Assembly (NCBI GenBank): GCA_002317115.1
Contig: DCIP01000184.1
Coordinates: forward strand, 1-22,898
DNA: 22,898 nucleotides
Reading direction: 5' to 3'
Origin: Candidatus Scybalocola fimicaballi
Lineage (GTDB): Bacteria; Bacteroidota; Bacteroidia; Bacteroidales; Paludibacteraceae
A model generated the notes under the pieces. It was not told the origin of the DNA and did no database searches. It saw only the letters and a program-made list of their open reading frames with translations. A program made the translations under genes and the position numbers. Positions 16,801 to 22,406 of this stretch are shown piece by piece. Each line of letters begins with the position of its first letter. The stretch's first letter is position 1.

Positions 16801-16987
16801 TCGCACTATAATTTTCCATTTTGAGTGTTCCAAATTTCAGAGTAGGGAAGTTCTCATTTCTAAACCATGTGAAGACAGTGTCTAACGAACTGTTGATCGA
16901 ACCGTCCGTTTTTTGAGCAGATGCACTTATGCACATATCCATGAATATGGCCAAGAAAAGAAAAATTCTGTATAAATGTCGTGTCAC
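13862..16987 (-). CDS. Large secreted N-acetylmuramoyl-L-alanine amidase (golvesin/Xly-type domain insert, FN3, Lys-rich tail)
   Basis: A signal peptide (YRIFLFLAIFMDMCISASAQ) opens this 1041-residue protein. An Amidase_3-type zinc amidase can be traced: H174 in WASHGYY and E197 (SEDTYT) as first ligands, H485 in LHTDAG as third, and E567 in MLLELLSHQNFED as catalytic Glu. Between E197 and H485 sits an inserted beta domain (about 285-396, YRVIRSHPSGSAYTDWIPEI...ADAVKFGGG) of the golvesin/xanthan-lyase binding type; homologues are often labelled xanthan lyase for this reason. An FN3-like domain (about 612-705), an alpha/beta domain (about 710-1005) and a Lys/Ala/Thr-rich tail (1009-1041) follow. 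The start is GTG; no nearby ATG keeps the signal peptide. The enzyme should cleave peptidoglycan stem peptides from MurNAc in the periplasm. First gene of the operon. Confidence 0.85.
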   Translation of the reverse strand: MTRHLYRIFLFLAIFMDMCISASAQKTDGSINSSLDTVFTWFRNENFPTLKFGTLKMENYSASLKDSLIQISLSKPFKNVNYREDAIRALKDSISKYLPAPYTNFDVELYISSRNIYDYVPNSMRKETKKDNSRILHLKNRDENEPKNVVTKVGSPCTPSAGLQGRNVALWASHGYYFEPSQNLWILQRPRLFGISEDTYTPSIVLPYLIPMLENAGANVFYPRERDVQKNEVIVDYETAKESEYVEENARRAKWQYPEADRKTDTTGYAQKKKIYRHGDNPFADGSYRVIRSHPSGSAYTDWIPEIPEEGEYAVYISYKSLPKSTNEAHYTVYHTGGESEFIVDQTMGGGTWIYLGTFKFKGGSNPEIGKVRLTSQSEEKGKLITADAVKFGGGVGCVERSIAPVEGSPEPFYYTSEKPKYLECARYWLQMAGFSDSVYCGQSNEYKTDYMSRAIWVNALSGGSHLNTKTKGKKIPIDLALALHTDAGIDSLTIGTLAIFLTSDMGKTEYPTGLSRMASRDFADMVQTQVVDDIKKLYCPDWHNRGLRDEAYYEARVPEVPTMLLELLSHQNFEDMKYAHDPEFKFTVARSIYKAAMKFIAGINNIEDYEFTPLAPSHFAIDFNGDKISLSWQPTKDSLEPSVKTDGYILYTAIGDNGFNNGVYLEENKYSMELQKDSIYRFKVTAVNRGGESFPTEILSASIASKEKGRVLIVNGFNRVSGPEFYEDSLMGGFIDSNDPGVPYIRDISKTGSQTDFKKGSPYISNDQAGFGACDKNLEGQIIAGNTFNYPYIHGKALHSLGFSFVSMSDEAFESHSNVDRTHYCMVDYILGMEKETKCGMQKRYNVFNFPTRKKISKYLLSGGNLFVSGAYLMSELELTKIEYPSVAKFAHEVLGAKLKSATAEDGMQLSQIQSSFSIKNDFKHSYKFNHGPSDRQYTVASPNILDKGNANAFVVFRYLENGEPAAVGQKGKLNTLISAVPFESIDEDEQETFMKELATFFGLIGDKNKTANSKSAAKKSNQAKKKPAAKKTTQKKTTK

Positions 16988-17012
16988 GTCTGTTTATTCT
17001 TGTATTATGTGT

Positions 17013-17046
17013 GCAAATATAACATAAAATCAATTTTTATACAAAA
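17013..17046 (-). promoter_or_regulatory. Promoter of the amidase-glycosyltransferase operon
   Basis: On the minus strand, TTTTG (17042-17046) and TATATTTGC (17013-17021) are 20 nt apart, an excellent Bacteroidota -33/-7 pair, about 25 nt before the GTG start of the amidase. Confidence 0.75.
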
Positions 17047-17086
17047 AACTTGAATGTCGAATTGAAATAATGCTTATATTCGCACC

Positions 17087-17186
17087 GTCTTTTGTAAGAC
17101 AAGATTAAGTAGTAATATTTCAGTTCGTTTTATGTGATTAATTATCCAAGCATTTCTATGGGAATAGGGGTGCTTGTTTTTGTTTT
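17087..17186 (+). ncRNA. Candidate small RNA, about 100 nt
   Basis: In the 342-nt divergent gap, a weak promoter (TTG at 17050-17052, TATATTCG at 17075-17082, one mismatch to consensus, 22-nt spacer) is followed by a small hairpin GTCTT-TTGT-AAGAC (17087-17100) and, about 48 nt later, by a strong terminator hairpin (17148-17175) with a T tract. No open reading frame of note lies between. The unit ends before the separate promoter of the DUF4301 gene (17260), so it reads as an independent short transcript. It could instead be a leader or attenuator of DUF4301. Inference only. Confidence 0.4.
17148..17186 (+). terminator. Terminator hairpin in the intergenic region
   Basis: A 12-bp stem (AAGCATTTCTAT 17148-17159 with ATAGGGGTGCTT 17164-17175, three G-U pairs) carries a GGGA loop of the GNRA type and is followed by GTTTTTGTTTT. 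No annotated gene ends upstream on this strand. Confidence 0.65.
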
Positions 17187-17259
17187 AAAAAATGTTAAAA
17201 GTTGTTGAGTAGCATAGATTATTTGGGTGTGAAAACTTTTTTATTATCTTTTTCTCTTG

Positions 17260-17267
17260 TACCTTTG
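17260..17267 (+). promoter_or_regulatory. Probable promoter (-7 box) of the DUF4301 gene
   Basis: TACCTTTG followed by C matches the -7 consensus, 63 nt before the ATG at 17330. No TTTG is present at the usual -33 distance. Confidence 0.55.
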
Positions 17268-17329
17268 CAATGTTCGTGAAATAGGTTTAATTTTAGGACA
17301 AAGATTAAGGATACACAAAAATTTAGGAT

Positions 17330-18844
17330 ATGACACAGGATGATTTGGATTTGCTGAAGCAAATGGGAATTTCAGAAGAGAAACTTTCAGAGCAATTGGA
17401 ATGTTTCAAGAAAGGTTTCCCATTTTTGAAGGTTGTGTGTGCTGCCACAGTTGAGGATGGTATCTTGCATTTGTCAGATAAAGACAAGGACAAGTACATC
17501 TCTGTTTGGCGCGACTACTTGGCTGCCGGTCACGATGTGTTGAAATTTACTCCTGCGTCTGGTGCTGCAAGCCGAATGTTTAAGGATTTGTTTGCATTCA
17601 GAGATAGAGGAGGGGAGCCTCAAACTGATTTTGAGCAGAAGTTTATAAGTGAGATCCAGAAGTTTGCTTTTTACGAGCAGCTTAATAAGGTTTGCTTGAA
17701 GAACGACGGAAAGAATATTATGCGTCTTATCACAGAGAAGCGTTATACTAATATCTTAGACGCGTTGCTTGAACAGAATGGATTAAATTATGGATTCTTG
17801 CCAAAGGGTTTGATACAGTTCCATAAAAATGATAAGGGAGTTCGCACTGCTTTCGAAGAGCATTTGGCTGAGGGTGCGATGTACGCGAAAAACAAGAATG
17901 GTATTGTTCGTCTGCATTTCACAGTCTCTGAGGATCACCTTACATATTTCAACAGATTGTTGTCGGAAAAGGTTGCTGACTACGAATATAATTTCGGAGC
18001 CCAGTATGACGTTACATTCTCTGTTCAGCGTCATAGCACAGACACTGTTGCTGCAGATGAGAACAACGAGCCATTCCGTTCTAAGAATGGTAAGATGGTG
18101 TTCCGTCCAGGTGGACACGGAGCGTTGATTCAGAATCTTAATGATATCGACTCAGAGGTAATTTTCATTAAGAATATTGATAATGTGGTGCCTGACGCTT
18201 TGAAGCAACCTACAGTAGAGTATAAGGCTATGTTGGCAGGTGTGCTTGTTGAGTATCAGGATAAGATGTTCAAGTATTTGAGAAAGCTTAACAGTGCATC
18301 GGTAAGCGATAAGGAACTTGATGAAATCGAGAAATTCGTAGTTGAAAAGCTCCACGTCGACGCTGCTGATTGCCCTCTTGCTTTGGCAAATAAGATTGAA
18401 TATTTGAAGAAGAAGTTGGATCGACCTATCCGCGTCTGTGGTATGGTTAGAAACGAGGGTGAGCCTGGTGGTGGTCCATACGTTGCAGTCAACCCTGATG
18501 GAAGCCATTCACTACAAATTCTTGAGAGCGCTCAGTTCGACGCTAACGATTCAGAGCAGATGAAGATCTTCAAGGAGGCCACACACTTCAACCCAGTTGA
18601 TATCGTTTGTGGTGTGAAGGATTACAATGGCGACAAGTATGACCTTACTAAGTTCGTTGATCCTAACACTGGTTTCATCTCAAGCAAGAGCAAGGATGGC
18701 AAGGCGTTGAAGGCACTTGAGCTTCCTGGTTTGTGGAACGGTGCGATGAGCGACTGGAACACAATCTTCGTAGAGGTTCCTGTTGACACATTCAACCCAG
18801 TGAAGACAGTCAACGACCTTTTGAGAAACGAGCATCAGATGTAA
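17330..18844 (+). CDS. DUF4301 family protein, possible sugar nucleotidyltransferase-like fold
   Basis: The 504-residue protein matches my memory of the Bacteroidota DUF4301 family; its function is unknown to me. Three features recall UDP-sugar pyrophosphorylases: FTPASGAASRMFKD (73-86, like the nucleotide-binding GGxxTRxG loop), FRPGGHGALIQNLND (258-272, like the PGGHGD/NxxL region) and IKNIDNVVPD (280-289, like the NVDN metal motif). A glycine-rich GMVRNEGEPGGGPYV (371-385) follows. No signal peptide, so it is cytoplasmic. The start is set by AGGA 3 nt before the ATG. It is divergent from the glycan-related operon, which would suit a nucleotide-sugar role, but that is inference. A terminator follows the stop. 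Confidence 0.82.
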   Translation: MTQDDLDLLKQMGISEEKLSEQLECFKKGFPFLKVVCAATVEDGILHLSDKDKDKYISVWRDYLAAGHDVLKFTPASGAASRMFKDLFAFRDRGGEPQTDFEQKFISEIQKFAFYEQLNKVCLKNDGKNIMRLITEKRYTNILDALLEQNGLNYGFLPKGLIQFHKNDKGVRTAFEEHLAEGAMYAKNKNGIVRLHFTVSEDHLTYFNRLLSEKVADYEYNFGAQYDVTFSVQRHSTDTVAADENNEPFRSKNGKMVFRPGGHGALIQNLNDIDSEVIFIKNIDNVVPDALKQPTVEYKAMLAGVLVEYQDKMFKYLRKLNSASVSDKELDEIEKFVVEKLHVDAADCPLALANKIEYLKKKLDRPIRVCGMVRNEGEPGGGPYVAVNPDGSHSLQILESAQFDANDSEQMKIFKEATHFNPVDIVCGVKDYNGDKYDLTKFVDPNTGFISSKSKDGKALKALELPGLWNGAMSDWNTIFVEVPVDTFNPVKTVNDLLRNEHQM

Positions 18845-18885
18845 TGGGCAGGTTTTATGCCTGACCGTATTCATATCAGCAAAAC

Positions 18886-18916
18886 AATAAAGGCGACAGA
18901 AATGTCGCCTTTATTT
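18886..18916 (+). terminator. Rho-independent terminator after DUF4301
   Basis: A 13-bp perfect stem (AATAAAGGCGACA 18886-18898 with TGTCGCCTTTATT 18903-18915) is closed by a GAAA tetraloop. It lies 41 nt after the stop and its symmetric ends could work in both directions. Confidence 0.88.
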
Positions 18917-18936
18917 GTGAAATTTCCTTCCCTTTT

Positions 18937-18968
18937 ATTTGGTATTTCAAAATCCATTTGTAACTTTG
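18937..18968 (+). promoter_or_regulatory. Promoter of the membrane protein / wHTH operon
   Basis: ATTTG (18937-18941) and TAACTTTGC (18961-18969) are 19 nt apart, a good Bacteroidota promoter. The -7 box is embedded in the first operator-like repeat. Transcription from here makes the in-frame start at 18857 impossible and supports the ATG at 19001. Confidence 0.72.
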
Positions 18969-18984
18969 CAGTACAAAGTACTTT
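18963..18984 (+). promoter_or_regulatory. Operator-like site A (ACTTTG-N5-CAAAGTACTTT)
   Basis: This is one of three copies of a 22-bp motif in the window. An inverted repeat ACTTTG/CAAAGT with a 5-nt spacer is followed by a third half-site ACTTT. Copy A covers the -7 box and probable transcription start, so a bound protein would block initiation. The likely binder is the winged-helix protein encoded at 19603. Confidence 0.65.
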
Positions 18985-19000
18985 TAATTCATACAGAGAC

Positions 19001-19600
19001 ATGAAAGAAAGTGAAGCATTAAATACACTAAACGATATCAGAGAGATGATGGTGAAGTCGTCAAAGGTCCTTTCTTTGAGTGGCACATCGTCAATTATCG
19101 TCGGCATCTTGGCTATTGTGGCATCATACATTGCCAACTGCATTTTGGAGAATCCATCGTTGACACAGGATGACAAAACGATTGCTCTATTGAGCGAGGG
19201 TGGTTTACTTCTTGCCATTTGCGTTAGTATCGTATTCTTCTTTTCTAAAAAGAAGGCTTCAAAGAGTAACATGTCATTCCGTATGGATCAGACCACTAAA
19301 CAGATGCTATGGAATTTTGGTCTTCCTCTTTTGATTGGTGGTATACTTTGCTTGATCTTTGTGATGAAGGGTGTGTATGGCATGACTTCGTCGATGATGC
19401 TTATATTCTATGGATTGGCTCTTTTTTGTGGCTCGGCATACACTTACTCAACTGCTAAGTATTTGGGTTATGCAAATATAGTATTAGGTTTGATCGACTG
19501 TGCTACTGGAGACCACGCCATTCTATTCTGGGCTTTAGGTTTCGGTCTTTGCCACATCATCTACGGTATCTTCTTCTATTTCAAACATGAAAGAAATTGA
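19001..19600 (+). CDS. Six-TM membrane protein of unknown function
   Basis: The 199-residue protein has a short helical cytoplasmic N terminus (MKESEALNTLNDIREMMVKS) and about six hydrophobic segments (roughly 25-48, 58-80, 100-122, 125-146, 150-165, 172-195). A basic loop (KKKASKSNMSFRMDQTTK) lies between TM2 and TM3. No catalytic motif is visible. I do not recognise the family by name. The upstream promoter sets the start at 19001. The stop (19598-19600) is 2 nt before the regulator ATG, so translation is coupled, and both share operator A. Pairing with a winged-helix regulator suggests it senses or responds to an envelope condition together with the CreD protein downstream. Confidence 0.78.
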   Translation: MKESEALNTLNDIREMMVKSSKVLSLSGTSSIIVGILAIVASYIANCILENPSLTQDDKTIALLSEGGLLLAICVSIVFFFSKKKASKSNMSFRMDQTTKQMLWNFGLPLLIGGILCLIFVMKGVYGMTSSMMLIFYGLALFCGSAYTYSTAKYLGYANIVLGLIDCATGDHAILFWALGFGLCHIIYGIFFYFKHERN

Positions 19601-19602
19601 TC

Positions 19603-19905
19603 ATGAAGGATGAGTTGAAGAATATAAACAAGGCTTTTGAAAGCAAGGTGCGTCTGGGCATCATGTCGGCACTGATGGTGAACGAGGAACTTGACTTCGT
19701 GAGCCTGAAGAGTCTACTTGAGTTGACCGACGGTAATCTTGCCAGCCACACCAAAAGTTTGGAGGAACTTGGGTATATCCAGAGCCGTAAACAGTTTATC
19801 GGCCGTAAACCCAACACTACTTTCCAAATCACAGATCTTGGCAGGGCTGCTTTCGCTGAGCACTTGAATGCTTTGGAGTCGTTTCTTAAGCTTTCGAGAT
19901 GGTAG
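19603..19905 (+). CDS. Winged-helix transcriptional regulator (small, ArsR/MarR-like)
   Basis: The 100-residue protein is essentially one winged helix-turn-helix: helices about 8-25 and 33-40, a recognition helix about 44-56 (GNLASHTKSLEEL), and a wing about 62-77 (RKQFIGRKPNTTFQIT), then a C-terminal dimerisation-type helix (LGRAAFAEHLNALESFLKL). This is the layout of the short DNA-binding family (PF13601-like) in which no ligand domain is present. I start at the ATG at 19603; a TTG at 19597 would overlap the previous stop and adds only two residues. Three matching palindromic sites surround its operon and creD, so autoregulation is likely. How it senses a signal is not visible; there are no cysteines. 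Confidence 0.85.
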   Translation: MKDELKNINKAFESKVRLGIMSALMVNEELDFVSLKSLLELTDGNLASHTKSLEELGYIQSRKQFIGRKPNTTFQITDLGRAAFAEHLNALESFLKLSRW

Positions 19906-19928
19906 TGGCCTCTTTTTTTTACTACGTT

Positions 19929-19950
19929 ACTTTGTGGTTCAAAGTACTTT
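19929..19950 (+). promoter_or_regulatory. Operator-like site B
   Basis: Second copy of ACTTTG-N5-CAAAGTACTTT, 24 nt after the regulator stop and 88 nt before creD. Its spacer (TGGTT) differs from site C by a single base. Sites B and C start 73 bp apart, close to seven helical turns. Confidence 0.65.
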
Positions 19951-20001
19951 TTAAGCCACTATGTATAATCACCTAAGAATATTTAATTTTTTTACTCATA
20001 T

Positions 20002-20023
20002 ACTTTGTGATTCAAAGTACTTT
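20002..20023 (+). promoter_or_regulatory. Operator-like site C, before creD
   Basis: Third copy of ACTTTG-N5-CAAAGTACTTT, ending 14 nt before the creD ATG. The overlapping ATACTTTG is near a -7 box. A promoter for creD may lie here, but no good -33 box is seen. Confidence 0.65.
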
Positions 20024-20037
20024 AAAATTTTCAGATT

Positions 20038-21399
20038 ATGGAAACACAAAATTTCAACACAATGGAGACTACTCCAAAGACAACAGGTAAGGGTACAGGT
20101 TTTAAGATGATTATCATCACCGTACTATCGCTATTGATGCTTATCCCTATGGCTATGATCGAGAATCTGATTGAGGAGCGTAAGTCGACGTCGGATCAGA
20201 CTATTGAGAAGGTTACTGGACAATGGTGTGCGGCTCAGAACATTGTCGGCCCAACTCTGTCTGTTAAGCAGGGTACATGGACTACAGTTGCAGAAGAGGA
20301 GGGTGTTTGTGCAGCTGATCCTTCTGCAAAGAAACGTGTGGAGAGCGTGAAGGTGTTGTTGCCTAAAAAATTAAATGTCAAGGGTGACATTCAGAATGAA
20401 ACTCGTAAGAAGGGGTTGTATCAGGTTTCAATTTTCAAAGCTCCTATTGAGTTGGATGGCTCATTTGAGTTGAGCGACGAGATGCAGAATTCAATTTCGG
20501 AGAATAATCAGGTGTCTGTTAATTTTTCGTTGAGTGATCTTAAGGGCATTACAGAGGAGATGAAGATTACAATTGCTGGTAAGGAATTGGAGTTGAAGCC
20601 AAGTGGCAACGGTTTACTTTCTGGAATGAGTCAACTTTCAGCAACAGTGGATTTGAATGGAGTGGAGAATCTCAAGAATATTCCTTTCAGTATGAAGTTT
20701 AACATCAAGGGTTCACAGTCGATCAAGTTTGCTCCTGTTGGTGAGATGACTACCGTCGCACTTACATCAAATGCCACAACTCCAAGTTTCACTGGCAATT
20801 TTCTTCCTGAAGAGAATAATGTGAGCGACGCGGGATTCACAAGTAATTGGAAAATCTCTTACCTCAACAGAAATTATCCGCAGGAATTAGATGAGCCATC
20901 TTATGATGTAAAGAATTCAATTAGCAACTCTATGTTCGGCGTCGACTTGTTAATTCCAGTTCAGCATTATCAGCAGTCACTTCGTTGTACGAAATACGCG
21001 ATGCTATTCATCATGCTCACATTTGCAGTCTTCTTCTTTGTGGAGCATATTCAGCAGAAGAACATACATCCGATTCAGTATCTTCTTGTCGGCCTTGCTC
21101 TTACATTGTTCTATTCGTTGTTAATCTCATTGTCAGAGCATATCGGATTCACTCCTGCTTATATGGTGGCATCAGCAATGACTATCACACTGCTCACGCT
21201 CTACACTGCTGCAGTGTTGCGCATTAAGAAGACAGCATTTTCTATCGGTGGCATTCTGACGGTGCTTTACATCTACATCTTCGTGCTAATCCAGATGGAA
21301 ACATACGCGTTGGTTGCAGGAAGTGTTGGTCTATTCTTCATCTTGGCTGGCATCATGTACTTGTCGCAGAAGGTAGATTGGAATAAGGTTGTAAAGTAG
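20038..21399 (+). CDS. creD: Inner-membrane protein CreD
   Basis: The 453-residue protein has the CreD layout: a first membrane helix (about 24-42, MIIITVLSLLMLIPMAMI), a large extracytoplasmic domain (about 43-320) with the typical LLPKKLNVKGDIQNETRKKGLYQVSIFKAPIEL-type segment split over 109-141, and five more helices packed at the C terminus (from about 320). In E. coli CreD belongs to the CreBC regulon and affects beta-lactam and colicin tolerance; its molecular role is unclear. Here there is no CreBC pair. Instead it follows a winged-helix regulator with two operator-like sites in the 132-nt gap. The ATG at 20038 has a poor ribosome binding site; an ATG at residue 9 is an alternative. 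Confidence 0.9.
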   Translation: METQNFNTMETTPKTTGKGTGFKMIIITVLSLLMLIPMAMIENLIEERKSTSDQTIEKVTGQWCAAQNIVGPTLSVKQGTWTTVAEEEGVCAADPSAKKRVESVKVLLPKKLNVKGDIQNETRKKGLYQVSIFKAPIELDGSFELSDEMQNSISENNQVSVNFSLSDLKGITEEMKITIAGKELELKPSGNGLLSGMSQLSATVDLNGVENLKNIPFSMKFNIKGSQSIKFAPVGEMTTVALTSNATTPSFTGNFLPEENNVSDAGFTSNWKISYLNRNYPQELDEPSYDVKNSISNSMFGVDLLIPVQHYQQSLRCTKYAMLFIMLTFAVFFFVEHIQQKNIHPIQYLLVGLALTLFYSLLISLSEHIGFTPAYMVASAMTITLLTLYTAAVLRIKKTAFSIGGILTVLYIYIFVLIQMETYALVAGSVGLFFILAGIMYLSQKVDWNKVVK

Positions 21400-21442
21400 T
21401 GAACTAAAAATTATATTACTGTTACTTAAAAATTTACTAACT

Positions 21443-21538
21443 ATGGATGGTATCTTATTGTTATTATTTTTTATTGGATTTACAATCTACACGATAATAA
21501 TCTGTGTTGTACGTTTCTTACTCATATTTTTTAGCTGA
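21443..21538 (+). CDS. Possible 31-aa single-TM peptide
   Basis: An ATG at 21443 opens a 31-codon frame (MDGILLLLFFIGFTIY... ending LLIFFS) that is one hydrophobic helix with a single Arg near the C terminus. Its TGA ends 2 nt before the ATG of the DUF2809 gene, the spacing seen for coupled genes. The ribosome binding site is weak, and an AT-rich non-coding stretch could give such a frame by chance. Confidence 0.4.
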   Translation: MDGILLLLFFIGFTIYTIIICVVRFLLIFFS

Positions 21539-21540
21539 CT

Positions 21541-21942
21541 ATGAAACGAAACATTTATATTTTCCTGTTCGTGGTCATCTTCTTGCAGGAAGTCATTATT
21601 GCCATGTATGTAAAAGACCAGTTTCTCCGTCCATATGGAGGAGATATCATAGTGGAGTGGTTGATGTACTGTTTCGTACGCATCTTCTATCCAAAGAAAT
21701 ACAAAGCATTGCCATTCTACATCTTCCTATTCTCCGTCGGCATAGAGATCACACAATACTTCAAGTTGGTGGATGTGTTAGGGTGGGGCGACAATGCAGT
21801 TGCATGTGCAGTGATGGGAACATCGTTTGCCTGGGCTGACATTGTTTGCTACGCGATCGGATGGGTAAGTATTCTGTTGGGTCAGGAGATTTGGAAGATG
21901 AGGCAGAGGAAAAAGAGAACACCGCAAATCTCTAAGCGTTAA
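21541..21942 (+). CDS. DUF2809 (VanZ-like) membrane protein
   Basis: The 133-residue protein has four hydrophobic segments and the family's recognisable motifs: VKDQFLRPYGGDIIVEWLMYCFVR (split about 24-47) and the later SVGIEITQYFKLVDVLG and ADIVCYAIGW. The function of DUF2809 is unknown; it resembles VanZ-like small membrane proteins. The C-terminal tail is strongly basic (RQRKKRTPQISKR) and cytoplasmic. It follows creD by 141 nt, and probably shares its transcript together with the possible small peptide between them. No convincing terminator is seen after the stop. Confidence 0.85.
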   Translation: MKRNIYIFLFVVIFLQEVIIAMYVKDQFLRPYGGDIIVEWLMYCFVRIFYPKKYKALPFYIFLFSVGIEITQYFKLVDVLGWGDNAVACAVMGTSFAWADIVCYAIGWVSILLGQEIWKMRQRKKRTPQISKR

Positions 21943-21989
21943 TCTCTAACCTTACTCAAGTTTTGCAAATGATTGATGAAACAGAAAAC

Positions 21990-22179
21990 GTGCCATATAA
22001 ATAACAACTTCGTTGTAGGCACTGGAAAACAGACATCAAAATGTCTTAAAAAAGCTTAACGCGGAAAACCAAAACATAAGAAAACGTTGGGACGGGTTTT
22101 CAATCGTTAATGTTTGGCAATTATATACGTGTTGTCCAAACACGCTTATTTATTAGACGCTCGCCCTTCGGGCTCGCGT
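21990..22179. repeat. Hairpin-dense non-coding tract (possible structured RNA or recombination site)
   Basis: Within a 464-nt gap without a supportable gene, at least five inverted repeats are packed: GTGCC/GGCAC (21990-22022) enclosing ACAAC-TTC-GTTGT; AGACAT-CAAA-ATGTCT (22031-22046); TTAACG..GAAAACC with GGTTTTC...CGTTAA (22056-22110); TGTTTGG/CCAAACA (22111-22142), which competes with CGTGTT/AACACG (22128-22144); and ACGC-TC-GCCC-TTC-GGGC-TC-GCGT (22157-22179), symmetric with matched TC/TC bulges. Local G+C rises above the AT-rich flanks. What it is cannot be settled by eye; see findings. Confidence 0.55.
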
Positions 22180-22338
22180 TGGAGAGTGGGGTTAGGTCGT
22201 TCCGCCCTTAACAATCCTCTTTATTGGAAAACTGCATACGAATACGCATTTGTTATATTATGGCAAAGTTACTTTTTTATTGAATTTTACTTATGTTTTT
22301 TTATACAATATTTTTGAATTATGAATGCCGAACAAATG

Positions 22339-22371
22339 TTGAATTTCAATAGGATGTTTTGAATTTCAATA
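22339..22371 (+). promoter_or_regulatory. Paired operator-like repeats at the higBA promoter
   Basis: TTGAATTTCAATA occurs at 22339-22351 and 22359-22371, exactly 20 nt apart (about two helical turns). Each contains the palindrome TTGAA-T-TTCAA. The second covers the -33 box of the higB promoter. They fit binding sites for autorepression by the HigA antitoxin. Confidence 0.6.
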
Positions 22372-22388
22372 TTTATTCGCTATGTTTG
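22357..22388 (+). promoter_or_regulatory. Promoter of higBA
   Basis: TTTTG (22357-22361) and TATGTTTG (22381-22388) followed by C are 19 nt apart, a near-ideal Bacteroidota promoter. The start site would be just before the ATG at 22407, giving a very short leader and excluding the longer TTG frame at 22359. Confidence 0.75.
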
Positions 22389-22406
22389 CAAAAAAATAAA
22401 AACGGA

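Noticed and set aside
18857..19000. Longer N terminus for the six-TM protein
   Set aside because: It would run through the DUF4301 terminator, the promoter and operator A. The ATG at 19001 lies just after the promoter.
19903..19961. TAGTGGC / GCCACTA inverted repeat around operator B
   Set aside because: The 7-bp arms are 45 nt apart with a T run inside. This could be chance, and no function can be assigned.
22054..22197. A true integron attC site
   Set aside because: GCTTAAC and GTTAGGT fit the core patterns only in part. The expected inner boxes do not pair across this span and no integrase is in the window, so I keep only the weaker statement of a structured tract.
22114..22317. 67-codon plus-strand frame in the tract before higBA
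   Set aside because: It starts with TTG, has no ribosome binding site and runs through the hairpins. Composition shifts abruptly in the middle. It is more likely structured non-coding DNA.
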